A stretch of 64,000 nucleotides of DNA from Parietaria judaica (GCA_954871525.1 OX940868.1:23059056-23123055); one strand, 5' to 3'; positions 10,673 to 24,277 are shown, counted from the stretch's first letter. Numbers and translations: made by a program. Notes: generated from the sequence alone by a model not told the origin.

Positions 10673-13253
10673 TTTTTTTTTTTTTTTTTTTTGAAAGGAA
10701 GACGAGCCTCATTAAACCCTCCGAGTCCCCCAAACGGGTGCGGCTCTAGAGGGAAGAGTACTCCACATCAAATTACTAGCGGCAGAAGCCAAACAAACGT
10801 CCCGAACAAGGGTCGGGACTCCCTCGTTACAAACCGAGTCACGCGCAACAAGAGGTTCAATATTAGGCGGGACAGACTCCAACCAAACTATATTCCCTCT
10901 AGACTTTATCGCGAGTCTGGCAAGGCCATGCGCAACTTCATTACAGCATCTCGGGCTAAAGTAGAACACTACAGACTCAATCTGCGTGACTAAGCGATGG
11001 ATATCAGACACAATAGTGCCTAAATCGGATAGAGGGATGGACTTATTATTAAGAGTTTTAATAACTCCTTGACAGTCAGATTGGATACGAATCTTCGACC
11101 ATCCCTGGTCGTACGCCCATTCAACCCCACGACGAATAGCAGAAGCCTCCGCAAGTAGGGGGGACAAACCATGCCTATGGAAATTAATTCCCGAAGCAAG
11201 CACACGGTTTTCATGGTTGCGAGCTACTAAGCCAATGCCATAATTGTCCCCACAACCATCAATCGCGGCGTCAACACAGATGTCAACATAGCCTTCCTCG
11301 GGGGGCTTCCAGGCAGGAGCAGTTTGATAAGTATCCTTCTTCGGGTTCTCAGTATTATGTGCCTCATTAAAATCAGTGAGGTAGGTAAGCGCCCCTTCAA
11401 CAATATTCATATGGGATCTCGATTTGCTTCCATTCACTACATTATTCCTATTATTCCATATTTGCCATAGGAGTAAAGAAAACAATGCAGACTCACCTGG
11501 GCTGAAAGATGTGAGAACCGAGGCGATGAGACATTGAGGATCAATTCTAGGTTCAAACAGGTCCAGAATACAACCCAACCCAGCAAGTTTCCAAATTTTT
11601 CGACTGAATTTACATCCCCAAAAGCAATGTCCAACCGTTTCATGCTCGAGACGGCAAAGAGGGCACCTCGTATCCAGCTGAATGCCGCGGCGAGAAAGAA
11701 TAGTCCGTGTTGGCAAAACCTTTTTACAGACCCTCCACACGTGGAGTTTAACTTTCGGAGGAACCGCAATCCTCCAAATCTTCCTCCACCAGGTCGTTCC
11801 GTTGTTAGATGAGGATGTTGATCCAAGGTCATGAGTCGAAGCGAAACCAATTCGATATCCGCTTTTGACCGAATACTCCCCATTCGTAGAATAATGCCAC
11901 ATGATCATGTCTCTTTGATTGTTATTCGCCCGAGGAATGCTTAGAATGGCTGAGGCATCCTCAAAGCCAAACATAGCTCTTATGAGATCTTCGTTCCACT
12001 CTCCAGAGGCCGACTTAAGCTCACACACACGCATATTCACAGGTAGGGGAGGTGGATCAATAAGACGGAAAGAGTTCGACCTCGGGATCCAATTGTCGTT
12101 CAAAATATCCACATCTTCTCCATTGCCAACCCGCCAACGGGAGCCCGCTAAGATGATGGAACGGCCCCAAAGAAGACTCCTCCATACATGGGAAGCAGAT
12201 GATCCTAAGCCAGCCGACAAAGCGTCTCCGTTGGGGAAATAACAAGCTGCAAAGACTTTACTCACGAGTGAATTCGGAGATCGGATAAGGCGCCACATAT
12301 TTTTCGCGAGCAAAGCTTGATTAAAGCATCCCATGTCTCTAAATCCCAAGCCCCCCTCACACTTGTTTCGACACATCTCGATCCATTTCGACCAGTGGAT
12401 TTTTCGATTCTTGTTACTGTCTCCCCACCAGTAACCTGCACAGATTTTGTGGATGTCGCCAATGAGACTGATCGGAAGACGGAAACAACTCATGACATAG
12501 GTGAGAATGGATTGAAGGGCAGCCTTAATAAGAATCTCCCTTCCCGCTTGCGATACTTTGGTGCCCCTCCAGCTTTTGACTTTGTTCCAGACTCGCTCCC
12601 TGACATAGGCAAACAACTCTCTCTTCCGACGCCCAGCAAAAGCCGGGAGACCGAGATAGCGTTGGTGACACTCAGTTTTTGTGACCCCAAGGCAATTGGC
12701 TATCCTAATTCCTCTGGCTTCGTCCACGTCTTTCCCAAAGCACACGTCAGACTTTGTATAGTTAACCATCTGACCGGATGCCTTCTCATAAATCCTCAAA
12801 CAGTCTCTGACTGTTTCAGCTTCATCATCCGATGCTGAGAAGAAGATGAGACTGTCGTCCGCAAAAAACAAATGAGAAATCCACAAGCCTTCCCCTCCGA
12901 ATCTAAGCCCATTAAGAGTGTCTCGCTCCTCCGCATTCCGAAGGAGGCCTGAAAGACCCTCAGAGCAAAAAAGGAATAGAAATGGAGACAAAGGGTCCCC
13001 CTGACGAAGACCTCTTTGTGGAATAACCCGGCCACGAACAGAACCGTTAACGTTGAAGGCAAAAGAGACCGACGTGACACAGCACATAATCTTATCGATC
13101 CATTCTATTGCATAACCCAGACGAACCATTACCGCACGGAGGAAAGACCATTCCACTCGATCATAAGCTTTAGCCATATCCAGTTTAAGGGCCGCACACT
13201 CCCCATTACCAAATCGACCACGACGCATAGTATGGATCCCTTCAAAGCCAATC
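10673..13253 (-). mobile_element. 5'-truncated L1-type LINE with poly(A) tail
   Basis: The element is 2,581 bp in minus orientation. Its 3' end is a run of about 20 A (poly(T) at 10673-10692) directly after a very short 3'UTR, and both sides carry a perfect 17-bp target-site duplication. The 5' end stops inside the reverse transcriptase domain, so the endonuclease and the first RT motifs are missing. This is the usual outcome of incomplete target-primed reverse transcription. A perfect duplication and an unbroken frame point to a young insertion. Confidence 0.95.
10712..13253 (-). pseudogene. LINE ORF2 remnant: reverse transcriptase, zf-RVT and RNase H
   Basis: The frame is open for about 847 codons with no stop. 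The RT part shows LDMAKAYDRVEW (25-36 of the open frame), QRGLRQGDPLSPFLF (80-94) and the catalytic FADD (131-134). Downstream is the zinc-binding zf-RVT-like region (WWRKIWRIAVPPKVKLHVWR..., TRCPLCRLEHETVGHCFWGC). The C-terminal RNase H begins DICVDAAIDG and continues LLAEASAIRRG, IQSDCQGVI and EVAHGLARLA, fitting the Asp-Glu-Asp-Asp pattern of the plant L1 archaeal-like RNase H. The apparent initiator Met spans the insertion junction (13253-13255) and is accidental. The protein lacks endonuclease and N-terminal RT, so I treat it as a truncated ORF2. Confidence 0.93.
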
Positions 13254-13270
13254 ATCTTTTATAGGAGTTT

Positions 13271-14040
13271 GAAGTGGAAAAGAGATGGCGAGAATAGAAT
13301 AATACAGAAGAATAATAAGAAGAGAATGGAAACTGCACGACATGTGAATATATATTAGAAAATAATGTATAATCAAATGGAAACAAAAAGCTCTGAATTT
13401 TAAACCGGTAAAGCGACAAGCTCTCTCCATATTACCATGGCACTAATTTAAACAGTAGTAGGGTAATAGGGTACTAAGTGAAGAGACAATCGCATTGAGA
13501 TAACCAAAACATGATAATAAGACAAAGACTCCATGCAATGCGAGAGAAGATTCAAAATGGAAACAATATTAGATTACAAATAAATATATATATGTATGTG
13601 CTTTTTGGTTGAGGTAGTGAGAATGATGATGATGAATGGTACGTTGAGTTGAATGAATGATGATCAAAAGAAGTGGGGAATTTTGTCACAGCCTTTGGCT
13701 TGGCGATGCCTCACACACACATTTTCCCGGGAACTGCGTTGCAATTTTCATGCGTGACACTTCTTTCTACGCCATCCATACATGATCTCCCTGCTTTTTC
13801 TATTTTCTTTTACTAATTTGCCTCAAATACCCTTTGCTTTTCACATTCTCTAAAATTGGCCCCATCACAGACACAGTTACTTTCAGCAATAACTCCATCT
13901 TCAATATTCAAAAATTAACATGTTGTTTGTTCCCTATATATGTAATATGTGTGACATATATGTGTGGGGGTAATGTACTGCTTTTTTAGTGCTTTAGGAG
14001 GAAATCATTTCATGCCTTAAAACTATATTATATATACACT
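13271..14040. other. Intergenic spacer
   Basis: No gene is seen. A slightly GC-richer patch at about 13660-13780 has no open frame of note. Confidence 0.5.
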
Positions 14041-14048
14041 ATGTCGCA

Positions 14049-14693
14049 GGTATAAAACCCGAAAAGCCGGGTAAAATTCCGGATCCGAATCAGTATTTGG
14101 ATTAAAAACCCGAATCCGGATATGGATTTTGGATCCGGACACCCGTACCCGGTTTTAAAACTGGGTTCGGGTACTATGTATTAAAATCATAGAAACCGGG
14201 TACCCGTAAACCGGTTTAATACCCGCTTTTTAATTATTTTATTTTCTTTTAATTTTATTTAATTATTTTTTATCTCATGTTTATTTGACTTTTTTTTTAT
14301 TATTGTCATATCATATATTTACAATTGATGTTAATGCTTGATGCACGAAACAAAAAAATGATGGCGGAAACGAAGAAAAAACCGCGAGACTATTTTTTTT
14401 ATATGCATTTTAATTTTAAGACAATAAATGTATGCTTTTATTTAGGAGACAATGTTTATTTTGAGATAATATATCTTTAAAAAAAAAAAAAAAAAAACAA
14501 ATGGATCCGGGTATAAAAATGGAATCCGGTTGAAAACCCGAATCTGTTTTTCAAAACTGGGTACCGGGTACCGGATATCAAAAACTAGATACGCAAATTT
14601 CGGGTACCGGGTATCAATTTTTAGATACCCAATTTTCGGATCCGCGTACCAAATACCTTAAAAAAGGGGGGCTACCCGACCCGGTTTCACCCC
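14049..14693. mobile_element. hAT-like non-autonomous element with CCGGAT/ACCCG subterminal repeats
   Basis: About 645 bp, with both ends packed with variants of 'ggatccgg', 'aacccg' and 'ggtacccg' in inverted arrangement around an AT-rich core. The outer ends pair loosely (ggtataaaaccc against ggggtgaaaccgg inverted). Flanking 8-mers atgtcgca and tagtcgca match at 6 of 8. The core shares an order of short motifs (attgtcatat, then gatgttaatgcttgatg...cacg) with the 41247-41917 element, so the two are one family. No transposase is present. Confidence 0.55.
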
Positions 14694-14701
14694 TAGTCGC
14701 A

Positions 14702-17031
14702 AGTGCATATTTTAACCCTTTTTTTTTCCTTTTCTTTTGTCATGTTTTGGTGTGTACGGCAATTTGTTACTTTGGAATGCTTAGGAGCATAATTGCTAAA
14801 CAAACAAAAAAATCGGGGCAATGTAGAACAAGAAAAATTCAGAGGGCATAATTTAAAAAGTACCTTTTATTTATTTTTCATTTTCAATATTTTAATCATT
14901 ACATGCTTTAAAAGCTAGTATATACCATACATGTAAGGTTCTTCTTTGGGTCATTTTGTGATTGTGGAATCAGATAATGTTTGGCAATGATTAAGGACTA
15001 AAATCTTGGCAATAGTAGAAAACATAAGATAAAAACAACATTTGTATAGAAAATTGGCAATATGTACTATTGATTCATTATTGCAAGTTGAAGAAATAAT
15101 ATACATATTGTAAACTTGGCCATTAGTGTCACCTGTTCTTACACTGAGTATGTCTAAATCATGTGATAATGCATTATAACATTGGCCGATAGTGCCACCC
15201 CATTCAAAAAAAATAAAAAAAAATATACAAAACAATTCGCATCATGCTACGAGAATCGGGGACTATATATTATGTATATCTATGACTATATATGGTGATA
15301 TAATAGGCGTATATAATATAGTTTTAAAATGTGTCTGATTTTCAATATACGTGACAATAAAAGACCGTAGTAACACTCGACAATATTGAAGGTTTTATTT
15401 CAAACAATTTGTAAAAGCAAACACATTTTTTCAGTAAATAAAATCTCTCTTCAAAAAACAATTGAACCCATACATTAGGTCTCCCTCATTGTTTGTGTTT
15501 CTCAAAAGTTACTACTAAAACCTATAAATATTATTGCTATTCTCATGGATACCTAGAGAAATGTTTTTCAGGATTATATAAATCGTAAAGTTGTAACTTT
15601 AAGGAAATATATATTTAATACTCCATTCCATTCGTCTGTCAAGTAATTAAGAAGCACCTGTTCAAACATATCACTTAGACTTACATACATACATATTTTG
15701 ATATTTGAAGAACTATAAACGACATGTATAATTTAAAATAAATATGGTGATATATAATATATATACCAATTACTAATTAAATTTCTGATATTTCAGAGAC
15801 CAAATAATATATATGCAGTGAGAGACAAAGCATTGAAAGGACTCACTGTGTAGTCAATGAATGCACGGCTTCTTATACATCTTGATCTTCTCTATCATTT
15901 AAAGCCTCCATTAATGAGTCTACTAACTTTCTAAAATATACCCCATATTTCTTGAATTTTACGTACTGGCCCAACATCATTTCTTTTTTAAAATGCTACG
16001 TCCAAATTACGCTTCACCAACTTCTAATAAAAACAAAGCTCATCACGGGTCAACCTAATTGACATCAGGTGTGATCAGGTTTAAGTTCCCTAACATGATG
16101 ACCCTTAATTATATATAGCACATTATTTTATATAGGAGGCTATTCCACGGCAAATGCTTGCGGACTGGTTAGGATTCAAAACTTTCAAAACCTAGAGGCA
16201 GTACGTAGCGTAGTCAGAATTTTATTTCAGGCCAAGTATAAAATATATTTTTGATCGATTAATTTTATTCAAGTATGTAAGTAAAAAATTATGACGAGAC
16301 TATTAGAATCACAAATAATAATGTTATTTTTTTTGTTCAATTTCATTTGAGCCCTCAAAACACTAAATTTGTCGCTTATCACTTATGTAGTTGGGCTTGT
16401 AACAATGTTAGCTTCGGGTTTTGCTCGTTTAAGGATTCTACAGTCTTTGTCCAAGAAGCTTTGTTTAAAGAAATTGAATGATAGTGTTTGGACGCTCTTT
16501 CCTCACATGAATTTTACTGGTTCATGAGACTCAAAGAAATATAACAAAGCCCTTCCATAATTTCAAACAACAACAACAACATAAAATAAAATATTATATT
16601 AAGTGAGCGTATGCACGTGCACGCACCAACTGGTGCACATGCATGTAGCTCCCCCAATGCCTAGAGAGTCATAGGCGAAACTATATATGCACCTTGTTAA
16701 ATATTAGTTTGTCATATTTGTTATTAATTTTTTTAGTATTCATTAAATAGTTCGAATTTTTTGAATCGGTTTGGCTGTAATATTAACGAACACAAGTATG
16801 TTTGTATTAGTCACAGTTTTGAATCGGTTTAGTATGTGATATGATAATATATAAATATGAGGATGAATATGTATGAAGAGCATGTGATGAGGAAAAACTT
16901 GCAACATAGTGTAGAGTTGCATTGCATGGCTTGAAAGATATGTAGACAAGGATATGTGTCTGAATTCTGACTTGTACCTTGCATCTAATGTTGCTTTCCT
17001 CTGATAATTGGGATATTTTTCTACTCACTTT

Positions 17032-17067
<36 letters not shown>

Positions 17068-18576
17068 TATATTACAGCCAGATAGATATAACTTAATAAA
17101 AAACATCATCATTAATTAATTAACCTGATAGCGGAGCCTCAGTGATTAATTAGCTATTTTTTTATTTGAAGAAGAATGATATGAATTTGAACAAGATTCC
17201 GTCGTGTCTCTTTCATTCGCCAACATGAAGATGTTTATAATTCGTCAACGTATCGAGCAACAATTGTATTATTTTGAGTTGAATATGACTACATGTGTTG
17301 CACGACATGGTCTTTCTGGCAAATCACATGTTGTTCAAATTGAATTTCATCATTTTCTACAAATTGTTTTTTTCTTTTTCTGTTATGGACTTTCTTCCTT
17401 CCAAATAATGAAGTCATATTCTTTTTAGAATTACAAAAACAACAACAAAATAAAGATAGTCAACTATTCCAGAAACGACAACTAGGAGAAAACGACATTT
17501 ACCTGGAGAACCAACGATCCTTGATTGTACGACATTGGAAAGTAAAACAACACTATACAAACGAAAGAACGACATTTGTAAGAAACAAGAAACAAGAATC
17601 ATTTGAGAGAAGACCACATATCTCTGAGTTAATAGGCATCACTGAAATACCAGATTAAACAATATCAAACGATGTTCTGCTTCTAAGTTGCAAGTCTAAC
17701 AATGATTAGTTATATATAATGATAATAATAATAAATAAAAAGAGACAATGGCGGCGAAATTTCTAAATTTTTTTTTTCATGATAAAGTTCTAATTCTTTG
17801 AAACAATAAGCCAATCAGTCTTTCACCTATTATTTTCAAGTCAAATGCCACATGGTATTTGTTGATCGCCATGTGACAAGCCATGTCATCTGCCATGTGG
17901 CATGCTACGTACGTGGATTTCTAAGAAGAAATCATAATTATTTATTAAGAAGCTAATAATAATTTGTTACTAATTACAACACTGATGGACCATAATGAAA
18001 TATCTTCTTTTTTAACTTTGAATTATAATATCGGGATTAAATCACCCGGATTAATATAAATATGTAATTTTTATTTTGAAATATAAAAATTCCTTGATTA
18101 AGTTACTTGGATTGAACTATTCGGAATCCAAAAATCTAAAATTACAAAAACGTGGGTATTTTGAATTATTCAAATTTGTAATTATTAAAAAATTGTTAAT
18201 AACTTCTAAATAAATAATTTTTGAATTTTCTTAAGAAATTTTAGAGAATGAGAACGTTACCATAAACAAAAAAAATAAAAGCTTTACCAAACACAAAAAA
18301 AAAAAAAAAAAAAAAAAAATTATCGTTGACGATGAAAAATTATTGCAACTTTTACCTTGATTATCCCTTCAGAAGGACCAATCTTTTTAATTGAGGACAA
18401 CTAAAACGACGATACAACCTCATTAGAAACGACCACAACAACAAAACGACATTCGTTAGATATAACGACATTAATCGAAACACAGATAATGATTACAAAT
18501 TAGTAACGACCGTCAGTTGGCTGTCAAAAATCCAAAACTAACATCCAATCAGAGAGAGAGAGAGACTTAACTCCCA
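14702..18576. other. Long AT-rich intergenic region before LPPbeta-like gene
   Basis: Nearly 3.9 kb with no supportable gene. It holds an AT microsatellite at 17035-17062 and a poly(A) run near 18290-18320. A patch at about 16600-16660 (gtgagcgtatgcacgtgca...) is related to one at about 22545-22605 and may be a dispersed repeat. The ORFs are short and AT-rich. Confidence 0.5.
17035..17062. repeat. (AT)n microsatellite
   Basis: Fourteen AT dinucleotides in an intergenic region. Confidence 0.9.
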
Positions 18577-19149
18577 ATGGTCGACAAAACTCTCTCGCCG
18601 GCGCCGCCGCCACAATTTCTCCGGCGACTGATAAGCGCCGATTCCGCCGTCTCCGAGTGCCTCCATTCCCTGAGCCAGCCCTACCTTCCCCGGCGCATCC
18701 TCCTCCTGCTCGAGCTCTCCGCGGACTTCCGCCTCTTCTTCCCGATCTGCCTCGCCTTCCTCCTCGCCGATCGCCCTCTCCTCCGCCCATTCCTCGTCTC
18801 GCTCCTCCTCGGCCTCCTCCTCGACCTCGCCGCCGTCGGCCTCGTCAAGATCGCCGTCCGCCGCGCGCGCCCGCACTACAACCGCGACATGTCCGCCGCC
18901 GTGGCCGCCGACCACTTCTCCTTCCCCAGCGGCCACTCCTCGCGCGTGTTCTTCGTCGCGGCGCTCCACCACGTCTGTGGCGCGGGCCTCCTCCCCGCTG
19001 CCGTGTGGGGCTGGGCCGCGGTCACCTCCGTGTCCAGGGTTCTGCTGGGGAGGCATTTTGTGAGCGACGTTTTCGCCGGAGCTTGCTTGGGCGTCGCGGA
19101 GGGGCTCTTCGCTTTCCACTTTCTCCGGATTGACAAGTTCCTCTGGTGA
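18577..19149 (+). CDS. LPPB: PAP2-family phosphatase, lipid phosphate phosphatase beta-like
   Basis: A 190-aa intronless membrane protein. The family removes phosphate from phosphatidic acid or related lipid or isoprenoid phosphates at a membrane. The three phosphatase motifs are visible: KIAVRRARPHYN (about 89-100), FPSGHSSR (about 113-120) and SRVLLGRHFVSDV (about 150-162), giving the catalytic His pair and Asp. Hydrophobic segments flank them: FFPICLAFLLA, FLVSLLLGLLLDLAAVGLV, VWGWAAVTSVSRV, and a last one at DVFAGACLGVAEGLFAF. The end, FLRIDKFLW, fits the short C-terminus of LPPbeta, so I do not invoke the donor-like 'gtgagt' overlapping the stop. Codon use is extremely GC-rich at third positions, unlike the surroundings. 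Neighbour order supports the LPPbeta assignment; substrate is inference. Confidence 0.88.
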   Translation: MVDKTLSPAPPPQFLRRLISADSAVSECLHSLSQPYLPRRILLLLELSADFRLFFPICLAFLLADRPLLRPFLVSLLLGLLLDLAAVGLVKIAVRRARPHYNRDMSAAVAADHFSFPSGHSSRVFFVAALHHVCGAGLLPAAVWGWAAVTSVSRVLLGRHFVSDVFAGACLGVAEGLFAFHFLRIDKFLW

Positions 19150-20505
19150 GTTGATCAAAGGAACACTCAAGATTGATTCTCTTAAGATTTGATATAATGC
19201 ACAAGAATTGGTGAAACTTGCTACTCTAATGCTGATCATGTTGTATTCAGGAAAGTTGAATATCATTTGTAATTGCTAAAAGAGATTATCTTCTTTTTTT
19301 TATTGCTTTTAGAAGGATGGAGAAAGTTTGATAGAATTTGGTATAATTAGCACAAGTGCTTCTGAATTTGAGACCAATATGTAGACTCACCCGAAATAGG
19401 GCTTCCCTGCGCCAATTCCGGGCCACGGAGTTCCGGTGCACGGCCACTCTTAGTTGGAGAAGGTTACTCTTGCCTTAGTTCTTGAATTGAGTTGTTTATC
19501 AGGTGGGAATCGACTTCATTGTCGTTTCCACACTTGTTTTCTCTTGAATCTTGTCGTTTCCTCATTTACCGTAATATTACTCTGACTGCTTGATTTTACC
19601 GTATGTTTGTTGTCGGTTCCTTATTACCGTTTATTTCCAGCATCGTCGTCCTATGCTATTGGTTTTTTCTAAACGATTGTAATTATGTCGTTTCTTTATT
19701 GGCGTCATGTCTTGCCATTTATTTCAGCATTGTCTTTTTTTTTTTTCTACACTATTGTAATTATGTCGTTTCTCAATTATTGTTATTTTGTCGTTTCTGT
19801 GTATTATTGTGGGATGATGCTCACCCAAGTGACACCGAGTCAAAGAAAAACGGCCTTAAATTAATAATGGCGCTTATATTATTTCTATACGATTAATCGC
19901 GACAAAAATATGCAATTTTTGGCTTTATTTTCTGATAAGTACTGAATTTTAATAAATTTTGGCAGAAGTACTTAATGTCGCATTTTGTTTGGCCATATCA
20001 TGTATATTTTTCTATACAGGGGAGTCAAGAAAAGAAAGCACGCTCAAACAACCCTCTCTTCCATTTTCTTTTTCTTTTTGAAAACTCAGCTAGAAACGAC
20101 AACTCTCTGAATGCCAATTTAGAAGAATGGTAATTTGGCTCCACTACCAGAAGTGAAAATTATTTCTTTATAGAGAGTGAAACAATGCTTAAGTTTTTAG
20201 TATATACTATATATACACACCCCGAAGCTTAAGCATTTACTAAAAATACCCTCTACAATCACATTCAAATATAATAGCTCTATTATATATAGCCCATGTT
20301 GATCGAAAATTCAATCGCGACATTACATATGGCAATTGGCAATACACCGATTTTAAGGGTGTTCTTCGGTGGGAATATGGCCATGTGCTTCCGTCAATAT
20401 CGTTTGCAAGTAAATAGACAAAGAAAATAGATGAGGAAATGAGAGTAAATAATGCTATTTCATATGTACTTCATTTCCATAGAATTCTTCATACTCATAC
20501 AAAAA
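19150..20505. other. LPPbeta-like 3' flank and spacer
   Basis: Presumed 3'UTR followed by AT-rich sequence. A duplicated pattern near 19680-19800 (ttgtaattatgtcgttt twice) is the only local structure. The 97-aa frame at 19603 is hydrophobic only because of T-richness, and I do not call it. Confidence 0.45.
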
Positions 20506-21073
20506 TGTGGGGAAAACGCAATTATAAGCTTGGATTCTCTAGAGAAAAAATAGTAAAGAGTAAAAAGTGTTTTTGAGGAATTGTGTTTTGCAGATAGAAA
20601 TTGTTGGTTCTTCAATAGCTAGGGTCCATCTTTATTGAGGGGCATCTTATTCTATTTATACTTCTACTTTGGACCTCTAATGGGCTCTTATTACATGAGT
20701 GAAAACCTTAATCTTGTGGTTTCCTGGTGGTCCTGAATCGCTGCACGCGTAGTTGAGGTGGCGATTGTGTCCCATGAGTCATGAGTTGCGCGTTGGGTTG
20801 GGCAGGATTTATCATGGAGGCGTCTCGGCTTGACATTATCATCCTATGCCACTGATATCTTTTCTCGACCGGGAGCCTTTGCTCGACGAGGCCAACCCCC
20901 ACCTTGCTTACTGTGGGTGATCCTACTTGACCTTGTTACCCACGTGGTGGAGATGGTTCCTAGGAGATTTCCTCTTTTCTCGTCCACGTGTCATGTCGGT
21001 CAAAGATCACGTGCTGACTTTCAGCCGAGAGTTAAATTTGGACCCCAGCACTTACAAGACCCGATATACAACA
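20506..21073 (-). mobile_element. Solo-LTR-like unit
   Basis: On the minus strand the block begins TGTTGTATATCGGGTC and ends TTTTCCCCACA, the TG...CA form. It contains a TATA motif (plus 'tctatttatac' at about 20650) in the correct orientation. The 5-mers outside are aaaaa and aaaat, a weak near-match. No primer-binding site or internal domain follows. The sequence is richer in GC than its surroundings but has no coding motif. Confidence 0.45.
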
Positions 21074-21312
21074 AAAATATGTTTACGCGTTCTATATATT
21101 TAGCTCATCCTGTTAGTTCTTTGAGTTAAGTCTCATCACGATAAAACAATGTATATATATATATACACACACACATACGTATATGATGTGTATTAGTAGA
21201 ACAAATATCAAAGGGTTTGTAATTTCATGTACACATAAATTATAAGGCCTTATATATATGTAATAGTGACACATTTCGGCTGATAGAATGAGGTCCGTGA
21301 ACCCTAACTCAG

Positions 21313-21314
<2 letters not shown>

Positions 21315-21356
<42 letters not shown>
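21315..21356. repeat. (TA)n microsatellite
   Basis: About 21 TA dinucleotides. Confidence 0.9.
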
Positions 21357-21361
<5 letters not shown>

Positions 21362-22025
21362 GAGGACCACCGGTGGTGAAACTGAAGGGTGAAGTCTGAG
21401 TGTCTGTTGAATAGCAGTGAAGAAAGAAAGTCACAGCCCAATTTGCAAGTAAAGCAGATAAGACCTGAGACACAAGTGAATTTATAGTCTCTGACTCGAT
21501 AACCCTAATCTTCTTCTTCGAAAGAGACTTCACCAAACCAAAACATCTTTCCTATTTATTATCACATATCTTTCTTTGACCATATTATGTATAGTATACT
21601 TCTTGATCATTACACTCACTGCCATTTTCTTTACTATTAATCGTACGTTATTCGTAAGTGATAAGCATGGTCAGTGAATAATTATTTATTTTCTTTTTCC
21701 AAATATAAGTACAAAAGATCCCATTATTAAATTAATTAATGAAAGTGGTTGGTTCTTGCTCCAAATTTTGAAATCATATCGCCGATCCAGTGGTTCTCGA
21801 TGAATCGATCCATAGAAACTGCATGTATTTATGTTAATGTAAAGTTTTGGCATATTCAACCAACACATATATTGGACGAATATATTAATACGATAAAATT
21901 CGAATATTTGTTTTCGTATTATCAGAACATATCCTTATATATAAACTTAACTAATATATAGCTTTGCTTCACTTTAAGAGACATAAACCAAACAGCTACG
22001 TACGTATATGTACATATATGTGTGT

Positions 22026-22028
<3 letters not shown>

Positions 22029-22067
<39 letters not shown>
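22029..22067. repeat. (TA)n microsatellite
   Basis: About 19 TA dinucleotides, followed by gtatgtg and more TA. Confidence 0.9.
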
Positions 22068-22075
<8 letters not shown>

Positions 22076-24245
22076 ATATATATATATCTTGCCAGGTTAT
22101 AATTAATTGATCGGGAACATATCACATTAAAGAAATAGAGCAAAAGATTTAGAGAATAATAAATTAATAAAAACTCTTGATGATGATCACCTTTTTTTTC
22201 ATGACGATTTAAAATCGCATTTAGCGATAATTTTAAAGAAATAATTTCAGCCATTAGAAGACACATTTGTGCAAAATCGCTATGAATATCAAGCAAAGAG
22301 AAAGAACTAGATAACTGCAATCATTAGCGTAGCCAGATATTCATTTCAGGCAAAACACAGATCATATTTCAATCGATGTTTTTCATATACGTAAACAAAC
22401 AAAAATCATAAATAATTATATTAAAGCGACTATTTGACATATAAATAAATAATATTACTTTTTGAAGAATAGTAGAATAGATTTATCGAGTCAAGAATGA
22501 ATAGAATGAGAAGAGTCTAATCAGATCCTGAATGTTTTTTTTTTTTTGAAGTGAGTGTATGCATACATGCACTCAATGATGCACGTGTAATTCCATCACC
22601 AACACAATTGATATTAAATTATTATTATCTAATACGTACCGTATAGCTTTTATTTATATATTACTCTCTAATTTTTTTTTCTCTCTATTTCTTTTATGTG
22701 ATAGAATGTATATATTACTCCAATGTAGAAAATATTGAGAAACTAATAATTCAGATAGATCTAAGTTGCAAACAGTTATACACGTGGCATAGAGAGTTGA
22801 ACAAGTCCAGTCCAAGCATTGGGATTTATAAAGTAGTTAGTCATCATTTCTAGGCCCTAATTGGTAACCTCCGAGACATAATGGCCTAGTGCAACACCCA
22901 TTAAATATTATGCGTGAAGACAAAAGGGTATTTTTTCAAGAAGAATCTCGACATTAATTTGTGATTAATTTGCATCGAAGAGATGGTCTCACTCTCACAT
23001 CACTAGTCCAAAATTTGAGGATTTTATTTAAAAGCGTTCCGTGGCTGGCCACTTATATGAGATTTGAAGGAGGCAAATCAGTAGATTTTCCAATGGATTA
23101 ATAGGGTTGATGACCCCACTAGCTACCACCTAAAAATAAAATGAAGAAGCTAATAATCAACAAGACACGAAAGAGTGGGAAAACGGGGGCGTGATCACGT
23201 GAGAAAGCATGGGGTGTCACGTGACGATGCTAGAGTTGATATGATTAATCAAAGTGTTGCATGCATTGAGGACACGCCTCGCTGTGGGGTGTGGAGGTCC
23301 TATCCATCCACAACAAAGCAAAGCAAAGCAAAGCAAACATGGATTTGATTGCTTTCTTTTCATTTAATATTATCTGTAAATGTCCCACTACAATAGTTTC
23401 TAATCCCAAGATATATTATTACCTTTAGTAAACATGTCATACACGCAAATACCATCCAAAATTAAGGACACCAATTATACTAACCTACCAATACGTCATC
23501 CGCAAGTTTCTCACTCTTTTTAATGTTGAAGGAACAACTTTATTATTTGTTAAGACTTGTACATAAACGTTTTGAATCACTAATTTTGTGTATTCACACA
23601 TAACGTATATATATTTATGATGAATGACGCCTATATTATGAAGCATATCTTGTGAGAAAATAAAGTTGTCCTACTTTCGCTAAGCATTTTCGCATTTAAG
23701 TTTTTTGTGTATTAAGAGAACTGATAAGAGAGTTGTCGACGTGGCACGGGCACAAACTAGCTATATATAAAATGAAACTTTCAATTAAACACGAACTTGA
23801 CTAGAAATTGCAATTACGTGTCTTCAACTATATATATATATAGTGTCGTCACTTAGTAATATTTACCGGTGGTAAGTATGATTAGAATTAGATATCCAAC
23901 GTGTCATGTTTTTTAAAGTTATATTTGTAGATTATAATAATAGTTATATCGCTTGGAAAATGACGCCTTTACATCATCTTTGCCTCCAAATTTGCAAACA
24001 AAAGCTATTCCATTATCGGTTATACCAAGACATGGATATATAGTAGATTAAGCTCTTGGCACAACGATTCATGAACTGCTTTTTGATATAATAATTAATC
24101 AAACCAATAAAAGCTAATTAAAAGCAAAGGGAATACTTTGGGATTATTGGAGTGAGCTTAAACTATTTGTAAAGTAATTTGATCAGAATCTAACAATCAC
24201 TAGCAAACATTAAACTCCTCGAGGTTTGTTCTCTCACGGGACCAT

Positions 24246-24277
<32 letters not shown>

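Noticed and set aside
13253..13255. ATG as the true start of an 847-aa LINE protein
   Set aside because: The codon spans the junction between the truncated LINE and its target duplication; the real ORF2 start has been lost.
19138..19160. Donor-like ctctg/gtgagt at the end of the LPPbeta-like frame as evidence of a second exon
   Set aside because: The frame ends at a position equivalent to the short C-terminus of LPPbeta, and no convincing downstream exon was found.
18538..19266. 242-aa minus-strand ORF over the LPPbeta-like gene
   Set aside because: The plus strand encodes all three PAP2 motifs; the antisense frame is Glu/Gly-rich and results from GC-biased third positions.
19603..19896. 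97-aa hydrophobic ORF as a small membrane protein
   Set aside because: Its composition follows from T-rich sequence with internal duplication and no conserved motif.
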